From assembly GCF_002750855.1 (NCBI RefSeq), contig NZ_NWUC01000001.1:620001-684000 (forward strand): DNA of 64,000 nucleotides, in the 5' to 3' direction. Below are positions 26,218-35,398 of the stretch, one piece after another. A program made the position numbers and the translations under genes. Origin of the DNA: Neopararhizobium haloflavum (lineage in GTDB: Bacteria; Pseudomonadota; Alphaproteobacteria; Rhizobiales; Rhizobiaceae). Position 1 is the stretch's first letter, and the number at the start of each line of letters is the position of its first letter. Below the pieces are notes generated by a model. That model made no database searches. It was not told the DNA's origin and saw only the letters and a list, made by a program, of their open reading frames with translations.

Positions 26218-28728
26218 ATGAAGGACAGGACGCGCGCGGTGGTGATCGGCGGCGGGGTTGTCGGGGTTTCGACGCTCTACCACCTGGCGAAGAAGGGTTG
26301 GGACGATGTCGTCCTGATCGAGCGCAAGGAACTGACGTCGGGTTCCACCTGGCACGCCGCCGGGCTTCTGCCGCTTTTCAACGTCAGCTATTCCGTCGGG
26401 CAGATCCACAAATATTCGGTGCGGTTCTATCAGGAACTCCAGGAAGAGACCGGCATGAATGTCGGGTTCTCCAAGGTCTCGAATGTGCGTCTTGCCCGCA
26501 CCAAGGATCGCTGGGACGAGTTCATGTATTATGCCGGGATCGCCGAGACGATCGGCGTGCCGGTGAAGATCCTGACGCCGGAGGAGGTGAAAGAGGTCTG
26601 GCCGCTCTGCGAGACGGAGGGGCTTTTCGGCGCGCTCCAGCATCCGGATGACGGCTATATCCAGCCGGCCGACCTGACCCAGGCGCTGGCAAAGGGCGCG
26701 CGCGATCGCGGTGCCACGATCTACCGCTACACCAGCGTCACGGCGATCGAGCAGCAGGGCGACGGCACCTGGCTTGTGAAGACCGACAAGGGCGACATCG
26801 TCGCCGACCACGTCGTATCGGCAACCGGAAATTTCGCGCGCCGGACCGGTGCCATGGTCGGCCTCAACGTGCCGGTGATTCCCGTTGAGCATCAATACAT
26901 CGTGACGGAGCCGCATCCGGCGATCGTTGAACGCAAGAAGCAGGGTCTGCCGGAAATGGGCGTCCTGCGCGAGGCCGATTCCTCCTGGTACATGCGCGAG
27001 GAGAACGGCGGGTTGCTGCTCGGCCCGTATGAAAAAGGCGCGCCGTGCTGCTACATGGACGGACCGACCGACGACAGCGAATACGAGCTCTTCCAGGAGG
27101 ACCTCGACCGGCTGATGCCGCATATCGAGACGGCGATCACGCGCGTTCCCGCCTTCGGCGAGGTCGGTATCAAGAAGGTCTATAACGGAGCCATTGCCTA
27201 TACGCCGGACGGCTCGCCGATTGTCGGTCCGGCGCCGGGACTCAAGAATTTCTGGCTGAACGAGGGGCATTCCTTCGGCGTCACCGCCGCGGGCGGCGCC
27301 GGCTGGCAGCTTGCCGAGTGGATCGTCGACGGCGAACCGACCATCGACATGATGGGCGTCGATCCGCGCCGCTTCGGTCCGTACGCGACGGAAGGCTACC
27401 TCAAGGAGAAGAACGAGGAAGCCTACGCCAACGTCTTCACCATGCACTACCCTGACGAGGAGCGCGCGGCCGCCCGCCCGCTGAAGACCACCCCCGTCTA
27501 CGATCGGTTGAAGAAAATGGGTGCCGTGTTCGGCTCCGTCTATGGCTGGGAGCGGGCCAACTGGTTCGCGCCGGACGGCTATTTTGTGCCGCCAGAACAA
27601 CTCGGCGTCGGTGTCGACGTTCTGACCAACCACAACCACGCTGCGCCACTGGATGATGGGCGCATCGTGGAGCGCTGGTCGTTTCGTCGCTCGAACTATT
27701 TCGAGCATGTCGGCAACGAGGTGAAGAATGTCGCCGACAATGTCGGTGTGCTCGACATGTCAGCCTTCGCCAAGTGCTGGATTTCCGGCCCCGGCGCGGA
27801 AGCCTGGCTCAATTCCATCCTCGCCAACGCGGTGCCCAAGAGGGTCGGCCGCATCGCGCTTTGCCATATGCTGACGAAAAAGGGCGGGGTGCGCTGCGAA
27901 TTCACTGTCTATCGCCAGCCGGCCGGCTTCTATCTGGTGTCCGCCGGGGCGTACGAGGCGCACGACCACGACATTCTGCAAAAGCTGCTTCCGGCCGACG
28001 GCAGTGTCCACATGTTCCCGATCACCACGTTGTGGGGCGTGCTCGTTCTTGCCGGCCCGCGATCTCGAGACGTTCTGCAGAAGCTCACGCGCACAAGTCT
28101 TTCGAACGCCGATTTTCCGTGGCTCTCGGGCAAGGCGATCAATGTCGGCCCGGCCACGGCGCATGCGCTTCGCGTCAACTTCGTTGGCGAGCTTGGATGG
28201 GAGCTGCATCATCCGATCGAGCAGCAGAACGCCATTTTCGACCAGCTGATGGAGGCCGGCGCCGAATACGGGATCAAGCCCTTCGGCATCCGCGCCATGA
28301 CGGCGATGGCGATCGAAAAGTCCTACCGTCTCATCCCGCGTGAACTCTCCATTGAGTACAGCGCCTACGAATCTGGGCTCGACCGGTTCATCAAGCCGGA
28401 CAAGGGGGATTTCATCGGGCGCGACGCGGTGGTCAGGTCTAAGGCAGACGGCCTGCGCTGGCAGTTCGTCACGCTGGAGGTCGACGGTGTCACCGACGCC
28501 GACGCGCGCGGCAATGAGGCGATTTACCGTGATGGCGTGCTCGTCGGTCGTGCGACGCACGGCTCGTTCGGGTTTCGAACCGGCACGTCGCTCGCGCTGG
28601 CCATGGTCAAGCCGGAGCACGCGGGTGAAGGCACGGAACTCGACATCAAGATACTGGGGACGCTTCACAAGGCACGCGTCATCGGCGAAAGCCCTTACGA
28701 CCCGCAGAACGCCCGTCTGCGGGCCTGA
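26218..28728 (+). CDS. Dimethylglycine dehydrogenase-like FAD/GcvT protein
   Basis: An 836-residue two-part enzyme. Residues 1-400 form a DAAO-type FAD domain: dinucleotide motif VVIGGGVVGVS, then GSTWHAAG, whose His (residue 46 from this start) is the covalent FAD site in dimethylglycine and sarcosine dehydrogenases. Residues 430-836 form a GcvT-like tetrahydrofolate domain. It should demethylate dimethylglycine or sarcosine and load the one-carbon unit on THF. The second ATG (26218) has AAAGG seven bases upstream; 26212 is the alternative. It begins the one-carbon cluster. Substrate is inferred from the betaine context. Confidence 0.82.
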   Translation: MKDRTRAVVIGGGVVGVSTLYHLAKKGWDDVVLIERKELTSGSTWHAAGLLPLFNVSYSVGQIHKYSVRFYQELQEETGMNVGFSKVSNVRLARTKDRWDEFMYYAGIAETIGVPVKILTPEEVKEVWPLCETEGLFGALQHPDDGYIQPADLTQALAKGARDRGATIYRYTSVTAIEQQGDGTWLVKTDKGDIVADHVVSATGNFARRTGAMVGLNVPVIPVEHQYIVTEPHPAIVERKKQGLPEMGVLREADSSWYMREENGGLLLGPYEKGAPCCYMDGPTDDSEYELFQEDLDRLMPHIETAITRVPAFGEVGIKKVYNGAIAYTPDGSPIVGPAPGLKNFWLNEGHSFGVTAAGGAGWQLAEWIVDGEPTIDMMGVDPRRFGPYATEGYLKEKNEEAYANVFTMHYPDEERAAARPLKTTPVYDRLKKMGAVFGSVYGWERANWFAPDGYFVPPEQLGVGVDVLTNHNHAAPLDDGRIVERWSFRRSNYFEHVGNEVKNVADNVGVLDMSAFAKCWISGPGAEAWLNSILANAVPKRVGRIALCHMLTKKGGVRCEFTVYRQPAGFYLVSAGAYEAHDHDILQKLLPADGSVHMFPITTLWGVLVLAGPRSRDVLQKLTRTSLSNADFPWLSGKAINVGPATAHALRVNFVGELGWELHHPIEQQNAIFDQLMEAGAEYGIKPFGIRAMTAMAIEKSYRLIPRELSIEYSAYESGLDRFIKPDKGDFIGRDAVVRSKADGLRWQFVTLEVDGVTDADARGNEAIYRDGVLVGRATHGSFGFRTGTSLALAMVKPEHAGEGTELDIKILGTLHKARVIGESPYDPQNARLRA

Positions 28729-28795
28729 CCGTCGACAGGACGGCTCACGCAGATTTGATCTTCACGGATAGGGTGGTTTCGGTCATCCTTTCCGC

Positions 28796-29701
28796 ATGGA
28801 CCGGTTTGCGAGTCTTTGCCGACGCATGCCGCTCGCAGCCGCATCGGGGTTGCGCTCCATCTTTCTCGGCCTTTTTCTTGGGTTTGCCTCGTCCGCCCAT
28901 GCGCAGGAAGTCGTCGACCTGGAACTCGTTCTGGCCATCGATGCGTCCTGGTCGATGGATTTCGAGGAGCAGCTGATCCAGCGCGACGGTTACGCCAGTG
29001 CGTTCCGTTCCGACGAGGTGATCGAGGCCATCGTCTATGGCGGCTATGGCCGGGTTGCGGTGACATTCGTGGAATGGGCCGGCATGGGCTCGCAGCAGGT
29101 CGTGGTGCCATGGACGCTGATCGACAGCCAGGAGGCTTCCTTTGCCTTTGCGGAGGCGCTCGCGGAGGGCGCGCCGCGACACTTTCGCCGGACCTCGATA
29201 TCGGGCGCGATCGATTTCGCCGCCGCGCTCTTCGAAGACAACGGCTTTGAAGGTCTGCGCCGGGTGATCGATATTTCCGGAGACGGGCCGAACAATCAGG
29301 GCATTCCGGTCACCCAGGCGCGTGACGCGGCGGTGGCGCGCGGCATCACGATCAACGGCCTGCCGCTGATGACCAACTCGCCGGGGCAGGGGCTCGGCTA
29401 TGCCATCCCGAATCTCGATACGTATTTCGCCGAATGCGTGATCGGCGGTGGACAGGCCTTCGTCATCCCGGTTCTCAGCTGGGCTGAGTTTCCCGTCGCG
29501 ATCCGGCGCAAGCTGGTGCTTGAACTGGCCGGGGCCATGCCGGGCGATGATGTTGATCCGATCCATGCACTGAGAGCATCTGCTGAGGCGCCCACGCTCC
29601 ATCTGGCCCAGGCCGAAGACGATTTCGACCTCAGCGGGTCGGACTGCATGGTCGGAGAAAAGATATGGGAACGCCGCCGGAACATCTGGAATATTCCGTA
29701 A
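28796..29701 (+). CDS. DUF1194 domain-containing exported protein (VWA-like)
   Basis: A 301-residue protein with a signal peptide ending near SSAHAQ and a domain starting VDLELVLAIDASWSMDFEEQ, which carries a degenerate MIDAS motif (D.SWSMD) of the von Willebrand A fold, then RRVIDISGDGPNNQG. This is the DUF1194 family of periplasmic proteins, function unknown. ATGs at 28796 and 28826 are both possible and neither has a clear ribosome site. The gene lies between the flavoprotein and the convergent regulator. Confidence 0.82.
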   Translation: MDRFASLCRRMPLAAASGLRSIFLGLFLGFASSAHAQEVVDLELVLAIDASWSMDFEEQLIQRDGYASAFRSDEVIEAIVYGGYGRVAVTFVEWAGMGSQQVVVPWTLIDSQEASFAFAEALAEGAPRHFRRTSISGAIDFAAALFEDNGFEGLRRVIDISGDGPNNQGIPVTQARDAAVARGITINGLPLMTNSPGQGLGYAIPNLDTYFAECVIGGGQAFVIPVLSWAEFPVAIRRKLVLELAGAMPGDDVDPIHALRASAEAPTLHLAQAEDDFDLSGSDCMVGEKIWERRRNIWNIP

Positions 29702-29709
29702 GGCCGGGG

Positions 29710-30714
29710 TTACGCAGCGTTGAGCAGCTGCTTTCGGTCGGCCCGCTCCTGCTGCGGTGAGCGCCCGTATAGCTCGCGGTAGCACTTGGAGAAATGCGAG
29801 GCGGAGACAAAGCCGCAGGCTACCGCCACTTCCACCACCGGCATCGTCGACTGCACCAGGAGATGACGGGCACGATCAAGACGGATTTCCAGATAGTAGC
29901 GTGCCGGCGAGCGGCCCATCTCCTGACGGAACAGCCGCTCGATCTGTCGGCGTGACAGCCCCGCATAGCGGGCGATCTCGATCAGGGAAAGCGGTTCGGA
30001 AAGATGCGCCTCCATCAATTCGATGATCGAAAGAATCTTCGAGTTTTGAACGCCCAGACGGGCCCTCAGCGGCAGACGCTGGCGGTCGTGGGGATTGCGG
30101 ACCCGATCGGTCAGCGCCTGTTCGCAGATCCGGTTGACGAGGTTGTCATCATGGTCGTCGCCGATCAGGTTGATCATCATGTCAAGCGCCGCGGTGCCGC
30201 CGGCACAGGTGTAGATATTGGAGTCGACCTCGTAGAGATCGGCGAAGACGTCGACTTTCGGAAATGCCTCGGCAAAGCCCGGCAGGTTTTCCCAGTGAAT
30301 GGCGCAGCGTCTGCCGGAGAGCAGGCCGGCACTGGCGAGAATATGTGCGCCGGTGCAAAGGCCGCCGACGGCGATGCCGCGGTTGTATTCCTCGCGCAGC
30401 CAGGCATTGACCGACTTGTTCTGGAACTTCTCGACGTTGACGCCGGCACAGACGAAGACCATCGAGGGTCTGTTCTCGCCGGTCAGGTGGCGGCGTTCGT
30501 CGGCCAGCGAGGTGTCGACCGCGACCGCGACGCCGTTCGATGCGCGCACAGGTCCCCCGTCGCTCGACGACAGGCGCCAGCGATAGCATTCGTAGCCAAG
30601 CATGCGGTTGGCGATGCGCAGCGGCTCGATGGCGGTGGAAAACGCCAGCATGGAAAAGTCGGGAACGAGGAAGAAGACGACGGATCGCTTGATACGGCTT
30701 TGTGCGCTGGCCAT
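29710..30714 (-). CDS. GlxA-family AraC-type regulator (GbdR-like)
   Basis: A 334-residue regulator: an N-terminal DJ-1/PfpI-like domain (SVVFFLVPDFSMLAFSTAIE, then VGGLCTGAHILASAGLLSG) and a C-terminal AraC double helix-turn-helix (LIEIARYAGLSRRQIERLFRQ and VACGFVSASHFSKCYRELYG). This layout and sequence type is that of GbdR, which senses glycine betaine and dimethylglycine in Pseudomonas. Placed beside a dimethylglycine dehydrogenase-like gene, the same effector is likely here. The ATG at 30714 is chosen; seven more codons are possible. Confidence 0.85.
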   Translation of the reverse strand: MASAQSRIKRSVVFFLVPDFSMLAFSTAIEPLRIANRMLGYECYRWRLSSSDGGPVRASNGVAVAVDTSLADERRHLTGENRPSMVFVCAGVNVEKFQNKSVNAWLREEYNRGIAVGGLCTGAHILASAGLLSGRRCAIHWENLPGFAEAFPKVDVFADLYEVDSNIYTCAGGTAALDMMINLIGDDHDDNLVNRICEQALTDRVRNPHDRQRLPLRARLGVQNSKILSIIELMEAHLSEPLSLIEIARYAGLSRRQIERLFRQEMGRSPARYYLEIRLDRARHLLVQSTMPVVEVAVACGFVSASHFSKCYRELYGRSPQQERADRKQLLNAA

Positions 30715-30892
30715 GGTGGCATCCCGATGACGCATTCGTGGCCGGCGCGCTCATCCAGCGTTCGGCAGTCGCAGAGCGACCGCGCGGGACATTGGCATAG
30801 CGCAAATTGCGTGTGAAGCGGCTTTGCGCACGTCGGCTACGAAAATAACGCGGCGCGCGCAAAGAAGTTGCTCAATGGAAGGCCTGCTGCCC

Positions 30893-31135
30893 TCAATCGT
30901 TTCGGCGCTGCGGCCAGCCGATATCCTTGCGAACCTCGGGCGGAAGCTGTGCGATCTCGCGGTCGGTCGTGTAGCGAAGCCAATCACGCCTGGCTTTTTC
31001 GCGGCGGCGCGCCGAAGCGGTGCGCAAGGCATTGAATGCGGCGATGATCGTCTGGCCGATCGTGTCGCCATAGGTGAGCGCGGTGAGGCTTTCGCCGATC
31101 GAGGGGCGGCGGGCGTCGGTTTCGCAATGTGCCAT
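30893..31135 (-). CDS. Small protein with DUF1127-like C-terminus
   Basis: An 80-residue basic protein. The C-terminus (DREIAQLPPEVRKDIGWP) resembles the 'L....L.DIG' core of DUF1127 proteins, preceded by an Arg/Lys-rich helix. The ATG at 31135 is preferred since AAGAAGG is nine bases upstream; ATG 31144 is too close. It is divergent from the LysR gene, which probably controls it. Confidence 0.6.
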   Translation of the reverse strand: MAHCETDARRPSIGESLTALTYGDTIGQTIIAAFNALRTASARRREKARRDWLRYTTDREIAQLPPEVRKDIGWPQRRND

Positions 31136-31254
31136 GGTCGTCATCCTTCTTTGGTTTGGCAATGAGGAGGTCGCGACCCTCGATGTTGACTATCCGGCCA
31201 AAGCGCGGTTCAATCAAACGAAATGGTTTGATGCTCTGGTTCAAGGAAACTGAA

Positions 31255-32151
31255 ATGAACGCACCGCTCAATCACCCCTTGCCAACGCTTGAACTCGACG
31301 TCTTGCGAACCTTCGTGGCGATCGCGGAAACGAAAAGCTTCTCGGCAGCTGCGAATTCCGTGTTTCGCACGCCGTCCGCCGTTTCGATGCAGATCAAGAA
31401 GCTTGAAGAGACGTTGAATCGTCCGGTTTTCACCCGAGACGCGCGCAATGTGGCGTTGACGGGGGACGGGGAAATCCTGCTGACCTACGCCCGCCAGCTC
31501 CTGGCGATCAATCGCGAGGCCGTCTCGAAGTTCATCGCTCCCGACATCTCAGGTGTGGTAAGGCTCGGCTCGCCGGACGATTATGGGGAGCGGATATTGC
31601 CGCTGGTGCTGAAACGCTTCGCCGAAACGCATCCTTCCATCGCGGTGGATGTCGTCATCGACCAGAGCGTCAACCTGAAGAAGCGTCTGGAAGCGGGGCT
31701 TCTCGACCTGACCTTGATGACCTGCTCCAGCACCATTACGCCGCCTGGATCGGAAATCCTTCTGACGGAGGACATCGTCTGGGGCGGGGCAAAGGGCGGC
31801 TCGGCGCATTTGCGCGAACCGCTGCCGGTCTCACTGTGGGAAGAAGGCTGCGCATGGCGGCTCCGCGCCCTGGAAGGCCTCAGCCGCCAGGGTCGCAACT
31901 ACCGGGTCGCCTATATGAGCGCTCACACCTCAGGCCAGCGCGCCGCAATCCTTGCGGATCTGGCGGTTGCCCCATTGCCGAAGTCCTTTGTCGGCAAGGA
32001 CCTTGCCGTCCTGGGGCCGGCCGACGGACTGCCGGAGCTTGGCACATACAACGTCATCATGGTTGTCGCCCCGGATGCCGGGCAGCCGGTTCTGGCCGCT
32101 GCCGACCATCTGCGCGCGACGTTGGCGACGCTCAACGAACGGCTCCACTGA
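31255..32151 (+). CDS. LysR-family transcriptional regulator
   Basis: A 298-residue LysR protein: winged helix at residues 10-70 (LDVLRTFVAIAETKSFSAAANSV, then SAVSMQIKKLEETL) and a substrate-binding-like effector domain. AAGGA is eight bases before the ATG at 31255. It is divergent from the small DUF1127-like gene at 30893, the usual arrangement for a LysR target. The direct effector cannot be inferred. Confidence 0.88.
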   Translation: MNAPLNHPLPTLELDVLRTFVAIAETKSFSAAANSVFRTPSAVSMQIKKLEETLNRPVFTRDARNVALTGDGEILLTYARQLLAINREAVSKFIAPDISGVVRLGSPDDYGERILPLVLKRFAETHPSIAVDVVIDQSVNLKKRLEAGLLDLTLMTCSSTITPPGSEILLTEDIVWGGAKGGSAHLREPLPVSLWEEGCAWRLRALEGLSRQGRNYRVAYMSAHTSGQRAAILADLAVAPLPKSFVGKDLAVLGPADGLPELGTYNVIMVVAPDAGQPVLAAADHLRATLATLNERLH

Positions 32152-32173
32152 CAGCAAACCGGCGGCCGGCCGG

Positions 32174-32890
32174 TCAGGCCCGCTCGAAAATGAGCGCGGC
32201 AAGCTGCTCGAAATCTGGCGCGACATAGTCCCAGGCGGCTGTCGGCCCGAGATCGGTCGTTTGAAGCGGACCGTGCTCGTGCTTGCGTGCAACGAAGGCG
32301 GTGCGCAGGCCAGCGGCGTGGGCGGCATGAAGATCGTCATTGTGGGCGGCGACCATGACGACCTCAGCCGGCTCCAGCCGAAGGGCAGCGCAGGATGCAA
32401 GGTATACGTTTGGCTTCGGCTTGTAGTCGCGCGCAATCCCGGCGCCGAGGATGCAGTCCCAGGGCAGTCGGCCATAACGGGCAAGCCGTGTCATCAGCGC
32501 GATCGATCCGTTGGAACATGGCGCGATGATCGCGTTCTGCTTCAACGCGCCAAGGCCAGCGATGACATCCGGCCAGGGTGGCAGCTTTTCCCAGGCGTGG
32601 TTGAGGGCATCGACCTCTTCAGGCTCGAAAAGATCGGCGATATCGAGCGCGGCCAGAACCCTTAACAGGTTCTCGCGGTGAAGATCGTCGAGTTCGACAT
32701 AACCGCGGCCCCCGGTACGGATGCGCTCCATCGCGGGTTGGTATTCGCCGCGCCAGCGATCGGCAAACGCATGAACGTCGGTCTCGATCTGCTTTTCCGA
32801 CAGGAACTTTTCGGCTTCCGCGGCGATGCCCGCGCGCCAATCAACGCAGGTGCCGAAGACATCGAAAATCAGCGCCTGCGGCCGGCTCAT
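32174..32890 (-). CDS. Haloacid dehalogenase type II (HAD superfamily)
   Basis: A 238-residue HAD hydrolase: nucleophile motif ALIFDVFGTCVDWR (Asp at residue 10), motif II Ser in PCSNGS, Lys in RDYKPKPNVYL and the acidic motif VVMVAAHNDDL. These fit the type II haloacid dehalogenase subgroup. The ATG at 32890 overlaps the stop of the corrinoid activator gene (ATGA), so it is the last gene of that transcript. A dehalogenase reaction is possible, but a phosphatase or repair role is equally open. Confidence 0.83.
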   Translation of the reverse strand: MSRPQALIFDVFGTCVDWRAGIAAEAEKFLSEKQIETDVHAFADRWRGEYQPAMERIRTGGRGYVELDDLHRENLLRVLAALDIADLFEPEEVDALNHAWEKLPPWPDVIAGLGALKQNAIIAPCSNGSIALMTRLARYGRLPWDCILGAGIARDYKPKPNVYLASCAALRLEPAEVVMVAAHNDDLHAAHAAGLRTAFVARKHEHGPLQTTDLGPTAAWDYVAPDFEQLAALIFERA

Positions 32891-34935
32891 CGCGCTCTCC
32901 GGCTCGCGCGGCCACGGCGTCGTCCCGGGCCGTCCTCGCCGACCGGGGCGGCGCAACCCCGCGCTGGAAGCGCGATCGCAGCGCTCAGGTGGGGAAAAGG
33001 ATCGTGCTTGTTGGGAAAGGCCATGGCGCTGACGAAGTGCTCCTGAAACTTCGGCTCCAGAGCGGTCTCGATCTTCTCGATCTCGGTGACCGTCTGCTCG
33101 ATTTCGCGGCGATGGTCGCGGTTGAGCAGTGCCATTCGTGCACCCGTTCCCGCAGCATTGCCGACTGCCTTGACCTTAGCGAGATCGCAGTCCGGGACAA
33201 GCCCGAGCACCATGGCGTATTTTGGATCGATGAAGGACCCGAACGCGCCGGCAAGTGCTATTCGGTCGACTTCGGCGATGGCGAGCTTGTCCATCAGAAG
33301 CTTGACGCCCGCGTAAAGCGCGGCCTTTGCGAGTTGAATGGCGCGGACATCGTTCTGGGTGATGACCAGCCGCGGGTCGCTCTCCTGAATGACATAGGAG
33401 AACGTTCGGCCATTGGCGACAATGCGGGGATTGCGCTCGGCGAGCGTGCCGTCGATCACGCCGTCCTCCGACACGATCCCCGTCAGATACATCTCGGCAA
33501 CGACCTCGATGATGCCCGAGCCACAGACGCCCGTTACCTTCGTCCTGCTGGCCGCCTCGGCGAATCCTTGTTCATCGGACCATTGCTCGATCCCGATCAC
33601 GCGGTAGCGCGGCTCCAGCGTTTCGGCATCTATGCGCAACCGCTCGATCGCACCGGGCGCTGCGCGCTGGCCGCATGAAATCTCGGCGCCCTCGAAAGCC
33701 GGACCGGTCGGTGATGAAGCGGCGACGACACGGGCGGATGAACCCAGGACGATCTCGGCATTGGTGCCGATGTCGACCAGCAGCATCGTCTCGTCCTGGC
33801 GGTGCGGCCCTTCCGTCAGAACGGCGGCGGCCGCGTCGGCGCCGACATGGCCGGCAATGCAAGGCAGAACATAGAGCCGCGTGCCGGGGTTCATCGTCAG
33901 TTCGACGTCGGATGCCTTGATCTCCACCGCACCCGAAACGGCCAGTGCGAAGGGCGCCCCGCCGAGTTCGGTCGGGTCGATTCCGAGGAACAGGTGATGC
34001 ATGATCGGGTTGCCGACGAAGACGGCGTCGAGAATGTCGTGGCGGTCGATCCCGCCTTCGACGCAGACCTTGTCGATCAGATCGCTCAGGGCCTGACGAA
34101 CCGCGCGGGTCATGGCGCCGCGTCCGTCGGGATTCATCATCACATAGGAAACGCGGCTCATCAGATCCTCGCCGAAGCGAATCTGTGGGTTGGACGTGCC
34201 AGCCGATGCGACGGTACGGCCCGACAGCAGCGAGGACAGATGCATGGCGATGGTGGTCGATCCGATATCGCAAGCAATGCCGTAGGCCTCGTTCTTCAGG
34301 CCGGGGTAAAGCGCGATCAGATGCGGGCGATCGTCCTCCAGATCGTGGTGAATGGCTGCGGTGACCGTCCATCCGCCCTTGCGCAGGATCTGCTGCACGT
34401 CCCTTAGCAGATGGGGATCGACCTCAAGGCGCTCGATCTGCCAGTCGCGGGCCAGCGCGCTCTTGAGACGGTCGAGATCGCCGAGCGGATGATGCATGTC
34501 CGGTTCTTCGACCTCGACATAGCACATGCGGATCGACGGATTTCGCTCGATCACGCGTCCGTCGGAATCCTTGCGGACGACCTGTGCGTTGACCGCGACG
34601 TCCTGGGGGACGTCTATGACGAGATCACCTTCGATCGTTGCCGAACAGGACAGGCGACGGCCCGCTTTCAGCCCGCGTTTGTCGGCATAGCGCTGTTCCT
34701 TGCCACCGAAGCCGGAGATGTGCGCCAGTGTGGAGGTGATGCCATGCTTGGCGAATTGTCCTTCCTGCACCTCGATCTGACAGCGTCCGCAGATGCCGCG
34801 TCCGCCGCAGACGCTTTCGACATAAACGCCGAGATCGCGTGCGGCATCGAGAAGGGGCGTGCCGGCGGGGAACCGGCCGCGCTTGCCAGAAGGCATGAAG
34901 AGAACGAGATGATCCGGCTTGCTGTGGGCGTTCAC
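32887..34935 (-). CDS. Corrinoid activation protein (2Fe-2S ferredoxin plus ASKHA domain, RACo/DUF4445 type)
   Basis: A 682-residue protein in the family of RACo, which use ATP to re-reduce inactive Co(II) corrinoid proteins. The N-terminal ferredoxin binds a [2Fe-2S] cluster with C43, C49, C52 and C97. A linker leads to an ASKHA ATPase part: GIACDIGSTTIAMHL, VDIGTNAEIVLG, VTGVCGSGIIEVVAEM, LAGAFGSFIDPKYAMVLG. The C-terminus is an Arg/Gly tail. It overlaps the next gene upstream and the HAD gene downstream. Partners are the corrinoid protein at 38679 and the methyltransferases of this cluster. Confidence 0.9.
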   Translation of the reverse strand: MNAHSKPDHLVLFMPSGKRGRFPAGTPLLDAARDLGVYVESVCGGRGICGRCQIEVQEGQFAKHGITSTLAHISGFGGKEQRYADKRGLKAGRRLSCSATIEGDLVIDVPQDVAVNAQVVRKDSDGRVIERNPSIRMCYVEVEEPDMHHPLGDLDRLKSALARDWQIERLEVDPHLLRDVQQILRKGGWTVTAAIHHDLEDDRPHLIALYPGLKNEAYGIACDIGSTTIAMHLSSLLSGRTVASAGTSNPQIRFGEDLMSRVSYVMMNPDGRGAMTRAVRQALSDLIDKVCVEGGIDRHDILDAVFVGNPIMHHLFLGIDPTELGGAPFALAVSGAVEIKASDVELTMNPGTRLYVLPCIAGHVGADAAAAVLTEGPHRQDETMLLVDIGTNAEIVLGSSARVVAASSPTGPAFEGAEISCGQRAAPGAIERLRIDAETLEPRYRVIGIEQWSDEQGFAEAASRTKVTGVCGSGIIEVVAEMYLTGIVSEDGVIDGTLAERNPRIVANGRTFSYVIQESDPRLVITQNDVRAIQLAKAALYAGVKLLMDKLAIAEVDRIALAGAFGSFIDPKYAMVLGLVPDCDLAKVKAVGNAAGTGARMALLNRDHRREIEQTVTEIEKIETALEPKFQEHFVSAMAFPNKHDPFPHLSAAIALPARGCAAPVGEDGPGRRRGRASRRAR

Positions 34936-35285
34936 GTCTTTCGGCTCAATCTCCGGGCGTTTGATTTGACGCGCTTTGCGAAGGGGCGGATCGACGCCGC
35001 GACGATGGCGTCGGTGTCGAAAGCCTTCGCGCGTCCACCGCTCCAGGGTGCAAAGGCGGCGTTGACCATCTGCGTGGCGAGCGAGGTATTCACCGCTGCC
35101 AGGCTTTCATATCCGGCGAGCAGCTTCTCGCTGACCATGCGGCTGTTCTCGCGGTCGCCATGGGCGGAGGGGGAAAAGGCGTTGAACCACATCCCCGTCA
35201 TCCGCGTGGCGATGACGAATGGAGCCGTGAAGGCGAGGGTGGCGAAATCTGCATTGGCGGTCAGCGGGGAGCGGCGTCGGGTCAT
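34932..35285 (-). CDS. Conserved protein of the corrinoid cluster, function unknown
   Basis: A 117-residue protein with an Ala/Thr/Phe-rich N-terminal part (FATLAFTAPFVIATRMTGMW, weakly amphipathic), a helical middle and a basic end. It overlaps the corrinoid activator gene by four bases (ATGA), so it is translated with it. No family is recognised with confidence; the helical, Ala-rich pattern and FNAF/AFAPW elements recall phasin-like helical proteins only in general style. Confidence 0.65.
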   Translation of the reverse strand: MTRRRSPLTANADFATLAFTAPFVIATRMTGMWFNAFSPSAHGDRENSRMVSEKLLAGYESLAAVNTSLATQMVNAAFAPWSGGRAKAFDTDAIVAASIRPFAKRVKSNARRLSRKT

Positions 35286-35398
35286 TGTGAGGCGTCCTTT
35301 TTGCGGATGCTGCTACAATGATCGAAACGGCCGAAAGGTCCCGGCCCGCGGCGAACTTGTTGCACTGCCGCAATCATCGAACCCAGCCATTCAACTGC

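Noticed and set aside
24736-27708. 990-codon open frame on the minus strand
   Set aside because: It runs antisense through the mccA end, DUF924, the hairpin region and the flavoprotein gene. Its product is rich in Arg, His and Asp without family motifs, as expected from the GC-rich complement of real genes.
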